Origin: JADKAV01 sp963733395
Lineage (GTDB): Bacteria > Actinomycetota > Actinomycetes > S36-B12 > UBA10799
Length of the DNA stretch: 64,000 bases
NCBI GenBank assembly: GCA_963733395.1
Contig: CAVTCZ010000019.1
Span: forward strand, 310,001-374,000
Reading direction: 5' to 3'
The position numbers and the translations under genes are program-made. Shown piece by piece: positions 24,363-32,299 of this stretch; within the stretch, counting starts at the first letter, position 1; every line of letters starts with the position of its first letter. Below the pieces are notes generated by a model. It was not told the DNA's origin. It saw nothing but the letters and a program-made list of their open reading frames with translations, and made no database searches.

Positions 24363-25238
24363 TCAGCGCCTACCGAAGCCGCCCAACGAGGCGGTCGAGC
24401 CCTTCCAGTAGTTGCCGTACACGAAGACCCGGTCGCGCACGTTCAAACGCTTCCACAGCCAATCCTGGTCCTTGGGCCATGTGCGCACACACCCGTGCGA
24501 TTGCGGGAATGTGCGCACGGGCTTGCGCACCCCGTGGAACGCGATGCCGCGGTCGAAGTAGATCGGTCGGTACAAGCCCGGCCGGCCATCCGGTTCGGGG
24601 AACAGGGTGCTTGCCTGCCAGGCGTTGACCCGGTAGTACACACGCTTGAAGCCGGTGCGGGTCTCGTGGTAGCCGTTGTCCTTGCCGGTGCTGACGGGAA
24701 GCACGCGCACGATGTGGCCGGCGTTGTTGGTGATGTAGGCCGTCTGGCAGGTCAGACTCACCAGCGCCTTGACGCCGAACAGTTTCTTGGGCAGTAAGGG
24801 CAGTTCCGTGGCCGAGGAGATATCCGACATCAAGGCCGATCCCGCGAGCTTGCGGCTGGCCGGTAGGCCGTGCAGGTCGCGGTAGGCGCACAGGGCCCGC
24901 TTCGTGTAGCTGTTGACCAAGCCGTCGACGCGGCCGGTGGGCAGGCCCATGGCGGCCAGCGAGGACTCCATGGCCATCTTCGGGGTGACGCTCAGAGCTG
25001 GGGTCGGCGTGGTCTCGGTGGGGCTGGGTAGCGGCTCGGGCGACGTGGTTGCCGGGGGTGTGTCGGAGGGGGAGACCGACGGGGAGACCGACGGGGAAGA
25101 GGACGCAGAGGGGGACTCCGACGGGCTCTCCGATGCCAGTGGCTGTGCGCCCGCCGCCACCGGTGTTGTTCCCACGAGCGCGATCGCAACGGGCGTCAGC
25201 ACTGCAGCGGCAGTGACCCAGGTCGCGGCGGGGAGCAT
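24363..25238 (-). CDS. L,D-transpeptidase (YkuD family), secreted
   Basis: A 291-residue cell-wall enzyme that forms 3-3 crosslinks or anchors proteins. Layout: signal/anchor segment (residues 1-30), a low-complexity S/P/T linker rich in SES and SPSVSPS repeats (about 33-80), a peptidoglycan-binding-1-like module (MAAMGLPTGRVDGLVNSYTKRALCAYR), then the YkuD domain with GIAFHG and the catalytic SHGCVRTWPKD. The start at 25238 gives the signal peptide. It stands alone and converges on guaB3. Confidence 0.88.
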   Translation of the reverse strand: MLPAATWVTAAAVLTPVAIALVGTTPVAAGAQPLASESPSESPSASSSPSVSPSVSPSDTPPATTSPEPLPSPTETTPTPALSVTPKMAMESSLAAMGLPTGRVDGLVNSYTKRALCAYRDLHGLPASRKLAGSALMSDISSATELPLLPKKLFGVKALVSLTCQTAYITNNAGHIVRVLPVSTGKDNGYHETRTGFKRVYYRVNAWQASTLFPEPDGRPGLYRPIYFDRGIAFHGVRKPVRTFPQSHGCVRTWPKDQDWLWKRLNVRDRVFVYGNYWKGSTASLGGFGRR

Positions 25239-25585
25239 TTGTCCACGATACCCGGGACAAGGTGCCGCGCCCGATCGGAGTGCACCGGGGTCCGGTAGTC
25301 GGTCACATCGGTGCCCGCGCACGCCCACTCGTTCGACTTTCGTTCGAGTCGGGCAGGTACCGCGAACCCCACTGGCGGCGCCGCCGATGGCGCGCACTGC
25401 GTCGAACGTGCGGCCGTCGAACGGGCGGCAGACCCTGGTGCGGCGCTGCGCCAGGGATGCCGCCGCGCTCGAGACCGGGACGGGGCAACTGCTGTCCGAA
25501 CCCACCGCGCTGGCCGGGATCGAACAGCGCCGCCGGATTACGCCTTTCGAGGGTCGCATCACTCGCGCCGGGTTACGCTGACCAC
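25239..25585. other. Gap upstream of the transpeptidase and aldehyde dehydrogenase genes
   Basis: This 347-base region lies between divergent starts, so it should hold two promoters. I see no strong -35/-10 pair. Open frames exist on both strands but show no recognisable protein features, and one is only an upstream extension of the dehydrogenase frame. A short ACTCG...CGAGT palindrome at about 25327-25349 is the only structure noted. Confidence 0.4.
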
Positions 25586-27157
25586 ATGACCATCGCCCCG
25601 GAGAAACCGGCGTCCCACGTGGCCGGAATTGATGTGAAAAGCCTGGTGGCGCAGGTGGTTGCGTCGCCACGTGCGGAAACCCTCGAGTCGGTCTCGCCGT
25701 TCACACTCGAGCCGCTTGCGCAGATCCCGATCAGCACCGACGAGGACGTCGCGATGGCGTTCGAGACCGCGCGCCGGGCGCAGCGGCGGTGGGCGCAATG
25801 GACCCCCAAGGAGCGCGCCCGGGTGATGCTGCGGTTCCACGACCTGATTCTCGAGCACCGCTCGACGACGCTGGACCTCATCCAGTTGGAGAACGGCAAG
25901 GCCCGCGCTCACGCGTCCGAGGAGTTCCTGGACGTCCTGCTCACCTCCCGGCACTACGCCCGGGTGGCTCCCAAGAAGCTGCGCCCGATCAAGCACCGCG
26001 GCGTGCTCCCCGTGCTCACCTCGGTCTCCGAGATCCGCCACCCCAAGGGCGTGGTGGGGATCATCGCGCCGTGGAACTACCCGCTCACCCTGGCGGTCTC
26101 GGACGCGATCCCGGCGCTGCTGGCCGGCAACGGCATCGTGCTCAAGCCCGACTCGCAGACCGCGCTGACGGCGTTGTGGGCAGTGCGACTGCTGCGCGAG
26201 GCCGGTATTCCCGAGGGTTTGGTCCAGGTGGTGGTCGGACCCGGTACCCGGATCGGCCCACAGATCGTGGACAACTCCGACTACCTGATGTTCACCGGCT
26301 CCACCCCGGTCGGCCGCGAGCTGGCCGAGCAGTGCGGTCGCCGGCTGGTCGGATGCTCCATGGAACTCGGCGGCAAGAACGCGATGCTGGTGCTGGCCGA
26401 CGCCGACCTCGACCGGGCCAGCGAGATTGCAGTGCGGGCGTGTTTCAGCAACGCCGGGCAGCTGTGCATCTCGATGGAGCGCATGTACATCGACGAGAAG
26501 ATCTACGACGCCTTCCTGGAGAAGTTCGTCGCCCGGATCCGCGCCATGCGGCTGCAGGCCGGCGTCGGCTGGGGCGCGGACATGGGTTCGCTGATCAGCG
26601 AGAAGCAACTGCGGACCGTCACCGAGCACGTCGACGATGCGCTGGCCAAGGGGGCCACCGCGCTGGTGGGTGGCAAACCGCGCCCGGACATCGGTCCGCT
26701 GTTCTTCGAGCCGACGGTGCTCGAGGGCGTCACCCGCGAGATGCGGGCCTGCATCGACGAGACGTTCGGCCCGGTGGTCAGCGTCTACAAGGTGCAGAAC
26801 GACGAGGAGGCGATCGACCGTGCCAACGACACCGAGTACGGGTTGAACGCCTCGGTACTCACCCGCGACACCAAGCACGGCCGCAAGGTGGCCGCGCGGC
26901 TGAAGGCGGGCACTGTGAACGTCAACGAGGGCTACGGCTCCGCGTGGGGCACGACTTCCGCGCCGATGGGCGGCATGGGCGCCTCCGGCATCGGTCGCCG
27001 TCACGGCACCGAGGGGTTGCTGAAGTACACGGAGTCCCAGACGGTGGCGGTGCAGCGGTTGGTCCACCTCGGACCGCAGTTCGGCATGGACGACGAGCAA
27101 TGGGGCCATTTCATGGCTACGTCCCTCGGGGCGATGAAGAAGATGGGGATGTCCTGA
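25586..27157 (+). CDS. gabD2: Succinate-semialdehyde dehydrogenase (GabD2-like aldehyde dehydrogenase)
   Basis: A 523-residue NAD(P)-dependent ALDH. ATG at 25586. Cofactor site: GIIAPWNYPLTL, VLKPDSQT, FTGSTPVGRELAEQ. Catalytic Glu in MELGGKN and Cys in SNAGQLCISMERM. C-terminal NDTEYGLNASV, GTVNVNEGYGSAWGTTSAPMGG and KYTESQTVAVQR closely follow mycobacterial GabD2 by eye, so succinate semialdehyde is the best-guess substrate; other aldehydes are possible. The stop overlaps the start of the GMC oxidoreductase by one base (TGATG), implying coupled expression. Confidence 0.85.
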   Translation: MTIAPEKPASHVAGIDVKSLVAQVVASPRAETLESVSPFTLEPLAQIPISTDEDVAMAFETARRAQRRWAQWTPKERARVMLRFHDLILEHRSTTLDLIQLENGKARAHASEEFLDVLLTSRHYARVAPKKLRPIKHRGVLPVLTSVSEIRHPKGVVGIIAPWNYPLTLAVSDAIPALLAGNGIVLKPDSQTALTALWAVRLLREAGIPEGLVQVVVGPGTRIGPQIVDNSDYLMFTGSTPVGRELAEQCGRRLVGCSMELGGKNAMLVLADADLDRASEIAVRACFSNAGQLCISMERMYIDEKIYDAFLEKFVARIRAMRLQAGVGWGADMGSLISEKQLRTVTEHVDDALAKGATALVGGKPRPDIGPLFFEPTVLEGVTREMRACIDETFGPVVSVYKVQNDEEAIDRANDTEYGLNASVLTRDTKHGRKVAARLKAGTVNVNEGYGSAWGTTSAPMGGMGASGIGRRHGTEGLLKYTESQTVAVQRLVHLGPQFGMDDEQWGHFMATSLGAMKKMGMS

Positions 27158-28848
27158 TGGAACAGTTCGATTACGACGTGGCGATCATCGGATCCGGCTT
27201 CGGCGGGTCCGTGTCAGCCCTGCGGCTGACCGAGAAGGGCTACAAGGTCCTGGTCATCGAGGCCGGCCGCCGGTTCGAGGATGCGGATCTGCCGAAGACC
27301 TCGTGGCGCACCAATCGCTTCCTCTGGGCGCCGGCCCTGGGGTGCTACGGCATCCAGCGGATCCACGTCCTGCCCGATGCGATCATCCTGGCCGGCGCCG
27401 GGGTTGGTGGCGGTTCGCTGGTCTACGCCAACACCCTGTACGTGCCGCCGGAGCCGTTCTTCAAGGACAAGCAGTGGGCGCACATCACCGACTGGCGCTC
27501 CGAGCTCACGCCGTTCTACGACCAGGCGCAACGGATGCTCGGCGTCGTGCAGAACCCCACCATGACTCCGGCCGACATCGAACTCAAAGCGGTGGCCGAG
27601 GAGATGGGCGTGGGTGACACGTTCACCCTCACCCCGGTCGGTGTCTACTTCGGGGACGGCCCCGGGGTGACCCGGGAGGACCCGTACTTCGGTGGCCGCG
27701 GACCGGCACGTACCGGCTGTACCGAGTGCGGCGAGTGCATGACCGGCTGCCGGCACAACGCCAAGAACACGCTGGTCAAGAACTACCTCGCCCTGGCGGA
27801 GAGCGCGGGTGCCGAGATCCAGCCGATGACCACGGTCACCGGGCTCGAACAGTTCGGCGAGGGCTACGCGATCGACGTCAAGCGCACGGATTCCCGGCGC
27901 AACACCCGCCGGCGCATCTACGCCAAGCAGGTCATCATGGCTGCCGGTGCCTACAACACCCAGCGGTTGCTGCACGCGATGAAGGACACCGGCCGCTTGC
28001 CGAACCTGTCGCCGACGCTGGGCAAGTTGTCCCGGTCCAACTCCGAGTCCCTGCTCGGCGCGATCACCGACGACCGCAGTCGCGACTACACCCAGGGCGT
28101 GGCGATCACATCCAGTTTCTACCCGGAGCCGCACACCCACATCGAGCCCTGTCGCTACGGCAAGGGGTCGAACGTGATGGGCGCGCTGGCCACAGTGCTC
28201 ACCGACGAGATCGACGGCGAACCGCGCTGGAAGACCTGGGTGAAGGCGCTGGTGGCCCATCGGTCGGAGGCATTGCAGTTCATCGACCTCCGCGGCTGGT
28301 CCGAGCGCAGCATCATCCTGCTGGTCATGCAGGCTGTCGACAACTCACTGACGGTCAGCAGCAAGCGCGGCCGGTTCGGCCGCTGGCGGTTGACCTCCAG
28401 GCAGGGCGAGGGCGAGCCGAACCCGACGTGGATCCCGGCCGGCAATGAGGCCGCCCGGTTGTTGAGCAAGCGCATCGGCGGTCTGCCCGGCGGGAACCTC
28501 GGGGACCTGGTCAAGGCGCCGATGACCGCACACTTCGTCGGCGGTTGCGCGATCGGGGACTCCCAGGAATCGGGGGTCATCGATGCCTACCACCGCGTGT
28601 ACGGCCACCCCGGCCTGCATGTGATGGATGGGGCGGCGATCTCGGCGAACCTGGGCGTCAACCCGTCGCTGACGATCACGGCGCAGGCCGAGCGGGCGGT
28701 GGCCATGTGGCCCAACAAGGGCGAGACGGACGTCCGTCCCGGGTTGGGCCAGGCATACCAGCGGGTCGCGCCGGTGGCGCCGAAGGAGCCGGTCGTGCCG
28801 GATTCGGCGCCGGGGGCGCTGCGGTTGCCGATCGTCGAGGTGAGCTAG
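27157..28848 (+). CDS. GMC-family FAD oxidoreductase, ChoD-like, with Cys4 motif
   Basis: A 563-residue flavoprotein. FAD site: VAIIGSGFGGSVSALRLTEKGYKVLVIEAG. LAGAGVGGGSLVYANTLY is the GMC signature. The segment GCTECGECMTGCRHNAKNTL has four cysteines spaced like a ferredoxin-type cluster site. The C-terminal part holds AHFVGGCAIG and HVMDGAAISANLGVNPSLTITAQAERA, the GMC C-terminal active-site region. Mycobacterial ChoD, in the same guaB-guaB3 neighbourhood, has the same Cys pattern. Annotated relatives are called cholesterol oxidases, but the substrate is not established. Coupled to gabD2. Confidence 0.85.
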   Translation: MEQFDYDVAIIGSGFGGSVSALRLTEKGYKVLVIEAGRRFEDADLPKTSWRTNRFLWAPALGCYGIQRIHVLPDAIILAGAGVGGGSLVYANTLYVPPEPFFKDKQWAHITDWRSELTPFYDQAQRMLGVVQNPTMTPADIELKAVAEEMGVGDTFTLTPVGVYFGDGPGVTREDPYFGGRGPARTGCTECGECMTGCRHNAKNTLVKNYLALAESAGAEIQPMTTVTGLEQFGEGYAIDVKRTDSRRNTRRRIYAKQVIMAAGAYNTQRLLHAMKDTGRLPNLSPTLGKLSRSNSESLLGAITDDRSRDYTQGVAITSSFYPEPHTHIEPCRYGKGSNVMGALATVLTDEIDGEPRWKTWVKALVAHRSEALQFIDLRGWSERSIILLVMQAVDNSLTVSSKRGRFGRWRLTSRQGEGEPNPTWIPAGNEAARLLSKRIGGLPGGNLGDLVKAPMTAHFVGGCAIGDSQESGVIDAYHRVYGHPGLHVMDGAAISANLGVNPSLTITAQAERAVAMWPNKGETDVRPGLGQAYQRVAPVAPKEPVVPDSAPGALRLPIVEVS

Positions 28849-28880
28849 CGGGGCGACCTGCGCGGGCCCTCAAAGGGTTT

Positions 28881-28930
28881 TGCGACGTTGTTGCCCTCGC
28901 GGCTCGGCGTGTCGGGGGAACAACGTCACA
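28881..28930. repeat. Intergenic hairpin, TGCGACGTTGTTGCCC family
   Basis: TGCGACGTTGTTGCCC (28881-28896) is inverted as GGGGAACAACGTCACA (28915-28930) with two mismatches. It lies about 30 bases after the GMC gene and faces the convergent Rrf2 gene. The left arm and its 5' flank GGGTTY are the same as at 49981-50003, about 21 kb away. Confidence 0.75.
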
Positions 28931-28969
28931 TAAGTCGCGGAGAGCGTCGCCGGAGTGGCGGTCAGTCGC

Positions 28970-29437
28970 TCAGCGCCGGTCCCATGCCCCCGGCGTCTCG
29001 AGCAGCGCCGCCACCGCCGCGGACGTACGCCCGGCCACGACGTCGGCCAGGGTGGTGCTCTCCAGCACGGATCGGATGGCGGCGCGGGTCGCCACCCAGA
29101 CGGTGCGCAGGTGCTCGGCGGGGCCGGAGTACTCGGCATCCTCAGGTGCCTCGTTGCGCACGGCGCCGAGCGGGCCGTCCAATACCCGGATGATGTCGGC
29201 GACACTGATGTCGTCGGGGGACTTCGCCAACCGGTACCCACCCTCGGCACCCCGCTGGCTGACCACCAGGCCGGCCTTGCGCAACTGTCCGAGAATGCCC
29301 TCCAGGAACCGCGCCGGGATCTGCTGGCGGGTGGCGAGGGCTTCGGCCTTCTCGAGCCGGGCGGGGTCCTCATCCCACGCCACGGCCAACTCGGTCATGG
29401 CGCGCAGCGCGTAATCCACCCGGGCTGAGATCTGCAT
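28970..29437 (-). CDS. Rrf2-family transcriptional regulator without cysteines
   Basis: A 155-residue winged-helix regulator. MQISARVDYALRAMTELA is the classic Rrf2 start, followed by ALATRQQIPARFLEGILGQLRKAGLVVSQRG (recognition helix and wing) and GGYRLAKSPDDISVADIIRVLDGPLG. Unlike IscR or NsrR it has no Cys at all, so it cannot bind a cluster through the three conserved cysteines; CymR-like members also lack them. It is the gene downstream of a sulfonate-type ABC operon on the same strand. Control of sulfur uptake is an inference. The ATG at 29437 sits inside the palindrome 29433-29478. Confidence 0.85.
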   Translation of the reverse strand: MQISARVDYALRAMTELAVAWDEDPARLEKAEALATRQQIPARFLEGILGQLRKAGLVVSQRGAEGGYRLAKSPDDISVADIIRVLDGPLGAVRNEAPEDAEYSGPAEHLRTVWVATRAAIRSVLESTTLADVVAGRTSAAVAALLETPGAWDRR

Positions 29438-29478
29438 GGTGGCATTGTCCCGTTTCCGACGGACAATGCCACCATGCA
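29433..29478 (-). promoter_or_regulatory. Perfect 18-bp inverted repeat spanning the Rrf2 start codon
   Basis: TGCATGGTGGCATTGTCC (29433-29450) and GGACAATGCCACCATGCA (29461-29478) are exact inverses around a 10-base loop. On the minus strand the ATG of the Rrf2 gene is part of the 3' arm. It lies between ssuC (stop at 29496) and Rrf2. It may be an Rrf2 operator, a terminator of the transporter operon, or an RNA hairpin that hides the start codon. Confidence 0.85.
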
Positions 29479-29495
29479 CCGCACCCGTGTCCGGC

Positions 29496-30332
29496 TCAGG
29501 TCGCCAGACCACGGCGCTCCCGCAGTCCACGGGCGAAGCTCGAGAACAGGCCGTCCACCAACATGCCGATGACCAGGATCACCAGCATCGTGCCCAGCAG
29601 TTGCGGGGCCTTGGCCAACTGCCGAGCGAACTCCAGTTGCGCACCCAGCGAAGGCCGTTCGGCGATGATGACCAGCAACTCACCGGCCATCAACGAGCGC
29701 CAGGCGAATGCCCAGCCCTGCGTCAGACCGCTGACGTAGCCGGGCAGTGCTGCCGGCAGGATGATGCTCCGGTACATCGCGACAGGTCCGGCTCCCAGGA
29801 CCTGCCCGAGCCGCCAGAACGCCGGTGGCACCTGGTCGATGCCGGAGATCACGCCGTTGGCGATGCTTGGGGCGGCGCCCAGGACGACCACGAACAGGAT
29901 CGCCTGCTCGTTGATGCCGAACAGCAGGATCGCCAGCGGGAACCAGGAGATCGACGGCATGGTCTGCAGGCCGGTGATCAGGGCCCCGACCGCCAGTCGC
30001 AGCGGCCGGATCCGGGCCACCAGGATGCCGATGATGGTGCCGATCAGCAGTGCCAGTGCGAAGCCGGTGATGGCCCGCGTCATGGTGGTTGCGATGGCGC
30101 TCCAGAAGCGGTCGGTGCCCATCATGTCCCAGACCGCCTGCAGCGTCGGGACAGGTCCGGGAAGGACATACTCGGGGCGCCAGCCGGACCAGACGACCAC
30201 CTGCCAGGCGGCCAGCACCAGGCCGATCGCCAGCAGCTTCGGCCAGCTCCAGGCCCAGACCCGGGACAGCGTGGAGTCCTTCGTGGGCTCCGGAAGGACA
30301 TCGACAACGGGGGTCAGTACGTCAGTTGCCAT
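29496..30332 (-). CDS. ssuC: ABC transporter permease, sulfonate/taurine type
   Basis: A 278-residue membrane permease of the SsuC/TauC group (six or so helices). The ABC-contact loop is visible: ALPGYVSGLTQGWAFAWRSLMAGELL matches the EAA-type motif of nitrate/sulfonate permeases. Upstream ITGLQTMPSISWFPLAILLFG is typical of this subfamily. ATG at 30332 is one base after the stop of the ATPase gene. Imports aliphatic sulfonates, taurine or a similar anion together with the two upstream genes; the exact substrate is not readable. Confidence 0.85.
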   Translation of the reverse strand: MATDVLTPVVDVLPEPTKDSTLSRVWAWSWPKLLAIGLVLAAWQVVVWSGWRPEYVLPGPVPTLQAVWDMMGTDRFWSAIATTMTRAITGFALALLIGTIIGILVARIRPLRLAVGALITGLQTMPSISWFPLAILLFGINEQAILFVVVLGAAPSIANGVISGIDQVPPAFWRLGQVLGAGPVAMYRSIILPAALPGYVSGLTQGWAFAWRSLMAGELLVIIAERPSLGAQLEFARQLAKAPQLLGTMLVILVIGMLVDGLFSSFARGLRERRGLAT

Positions 30333-30333
30333 G

Positions 30334-31080
30334 TCAGGCCGCCTCGTGTAGTCGCCGGGTCAGGTCGCCGGCCCGCTCGGCCACCGCGGCGGAGTCCATC
30401 ACCCGCGGGTGCGGCAGGTCCACGATCTGCTCGTGGACGATCTTCCCGTACGCCATGAGGATGACCCGGTCGCCGAGGCGTACCGCCTCGCGCATGTTGT
30501 GCGTCACGAACATGACCGTCAGGTCGCGCTCGCGCACCACCCGCTCGATCTCGTCGTGCAGCAAGTCGCGGGTCATGGCGTCCAGTGCCCCCAGCGGCTC
30601 GTCCATCAGGACCAGGTCCGCGTTCTGCGCCAGGCAGCGGGCCAGGGACACACGTTGCCGCATGCCTCCGGACAATTCGTGCGGACGCTGGGTTCCGACC
30701 CCGCCGAGGCGCACGACCTCGAGCAGTTCGTCGGCCTGGGTCCTGCGCTGTGAGCGGGGAACCCCGCGCAGCTTGAGCGCGAGCTCGACGTTCTGGCGCG
30801 CGGTGAGCCAGGGCAGCAGGGTCGCGTCCTGGAACATCAGCGCTGTGGTGCCGTCGACCTCGACACTCCCCGAGGAGGGGGTGTCGAGGCCGGCGACGAT
30901 GTTCAACAGCGTGGTCTTGCCGCAACCGGAGTGACCGACGACGGTGACGAACTCGCCGCGACGGACGTCCAGGTCGACTCCGTGCAGGGCCGCGGTACGG
31001 CCCTCGTCGGAGTCGAAGACCTTGGTCACGCCGCGGACCCGCAACGCGGTCTGCGCCGGTGCCTGCACTGTCACGGTCAC
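30334..31080 (-). CDS. ssuB: ABC transporter ATP-binding protein, sulfonate/taurine type
   Basis: A 248-residue ATPase. Walker A VVGHSGCGKTTLLN, Q-loop LMFQDATLLPWLTA, signature LSGGMRQRVSLARCL, Walker B LVLMDEPLGALD, and switch His in FVTHNMREAV. The Q-loop wording (DATLLPWLTA) is characteristic of the SsuB/TauB/NrtD clade. ATG overlaps the stop of the binding-protein gene (ATGA). Confidence 0.87.
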   Translation of the reverse strand: MTVTVQAPAQTALRVRGVTKVFDSDEGRTAALHGVDLDVRRGEFVTVVGHSGCGKTTLLNIVAGLDTPSSGSVEVDGTTALMFQDATLLPWLTARQNVELALKLRGVPRSQRRTQADELLEVVRLGGVGTQRPHELSGGMRQRVSLARCLAQNADLVLMDEPLGALDAMTRDLLHDEIERVVRERDLTVMFVTHNMREAVRLGDRVILMAYGKIVHEQIVDLPHPRVMDSAAVAERAGDLTRRLHEAA

Positions 31081-32174
31081 TGCTGCACCGGGTCCAGGCC
31101 GGCGTCGGTCAGCGACTTGTTGATCAGAGTCAGGTCGTACAACGTCCCCGGCAGGCCACCGGCGGCGTCGATCTCACCCTGATCGAGCAGGCCCACGTCC
31201 ACCGCGTGCTGCGCGGACGTCACCAGCGTGTCGGGAAGCGGGTCAGCGGTGAACTCGACCTGCTTCCAGGCGCTGTCGATGATCTTCTGGTCCAGCGAAC
31301 CGCCGGTCAGGCTCTGCAGTGCCGCGTTGACGTCCGCCTTGGCCTGCTCCGGGTCCTTCTTGATCTCCTGCAGCGCCTGCACGTGCGCGTCCAGCACCGC
31401 CTGCACCACGTCCGGGTGCTCGGCCAGGAACTCACTGCGCACCAGGATGTTCGTGGTCACGAACTGGCCCTCCGGCCACAGCTCCTTCTCGTTGACCAGG
31501 ACCTTCGCGCCCTTGGCCACGTACTCCGAGACCCACGGCTCCGGCACCCAGGCCCCCTGGATCTGGCCGGCACCGAACGCAGTCAGCCCGTCGGCGTTTG
31601 CCTGCGGCTTGATGGAGACGTCACCGCCACCCTCGACGGTGGTGGTCAGGCCCTGCTCCTTGAGCCAGTAGCGCAGTGCCACGTCCTGGGTGTTGCCCAA
31701 CTGCGGCGTGGCGAGGGTCTTGCCCTTGAGGTCGGCGGCGCTGGTGATGTCCGGACTCACGACCAGGGCGGCGCCGCTGGAGGCCGCCCCCGACACGACC
31801 TTGACGGCCTCACCCTTGGACTGGGTGTAGGCGCTGATGGTCGGGTTCGGGCCGATGTAGGTGATGTCCAGCGAGTCGCCGAACAGTGCGGTCACGGCAT
31901 CCGGACCGGCGTTGAAGGCGGTCGGGGTCACGGTGATCCCCAGCGGCTTCAACGCGTCCTTGAAGTAGCCCTCCTGCATGCCGATCAGAGCCGGCGCGTG
32001 GGTCAGGTTCGGGAAGAACCCGAGCCGCACGGTTTTGATTTCGCTGCCGGCGGCAGAAGGGCTGCCCGAGGCCGAAGCGTTGTCGGTGGTGTCGGACGAG
32101 CAGGCCGCCAGGGACCCCACCGCGGCGAGTGCCGCCGCCACCCCAACGAGTCTCCGACGGAGAGTGATCGTCAT
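31077..32174 (-). CDS. ssuA: ABC transporter substrate-binding lipoprotein, sulfonate/taurine type
   Basis: A 365-residue lipoprotein. I chose ATG at 32174 because GGAGG lies 5 bases upstream; an ATG 12 bases earlier lacks this. The signal peptide ends LAAC with a lipobox. The body has VRLGFFPNLTHAPALIG, ITYIGPNPTISAY and AWVPEPWVSEY, typical of SsuA/TauA/NMT1-like periplasmic proteins that bind sulfonates, nitrate or pyrimidine precursors. First gene of the operon ssuA-ssuB-ssuC, with Rrf2 behind it. Confidence 0.86.
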   Translation of the reverse strand: MTITLRRRLVGVAAALAAVGSLAACSSDTTDNASASGSPSAAGSEIKTVRLGFFPNLTHAPALIGMQEGYFKDALKPLGITVTPTAFNAGPDAVTALFGDSLDITYIGPNPTISAYTQSKGEAVKVVSGAASSGAALVVSPDITSAADLKGKTLATPQLGNTQDVALRYWLKEQGLTTTVEGGGDVSIKPQANADGLTAFGAGQIQGAWVPEPWVSEYVAKGAKVLVNEKELWPEGQFVTTNILVRSEFLAEHPDVVQAVLDAHVQALQEIKKDPEQAKADVNAALQSLTGGSLDQKIIDSAWKQVEFTADPLPDTLVTSAQHAVDVGLLDQGEIDAAGGLPGTLYDLTLINKSLTDAGLDPVQQ

Positions 32175-32216
32175 TACGTCCTCCAAATGAACGTTTATCT
32201 ACTTACTAACTTGGAA

Positions 32217-32245
32217 AACATAACACACTCATCTCGACTAACTAA
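32217..32245 (-). promoter_or_regulatory. Candidate promoter of the ABC operon
   Basis: In an AT-rich stretch on the minus strand, TTAGTT (32245-32240), 17 bases and TATGTT (32222-32217) lie about 45 bases before ssuA. GTTAGT words recur around it (32200-32250), which could be operator half-sites. The -35 is weak, so this is tentative. Confidence 0.45.
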
Positions 32246-32299
32246 CTCCAGATAGCCGTGTCGTCCGTCACATGCCGCGATTCCACTAGCGTTTCGGCC

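Noticed and set aside
25325..25360. tRNA gene suggested by a GTTCGAGTC-like T-arm word
   Set aside because: No acceptor stem, D-arm or anticodon arm could be assembled around it.
25387..25581. Small plus-strand gene upstream of gabD2
   Set aside because: No ribosome site, no recognisable features, and the opposite strand is equally open; typical of GC-rich gaps.
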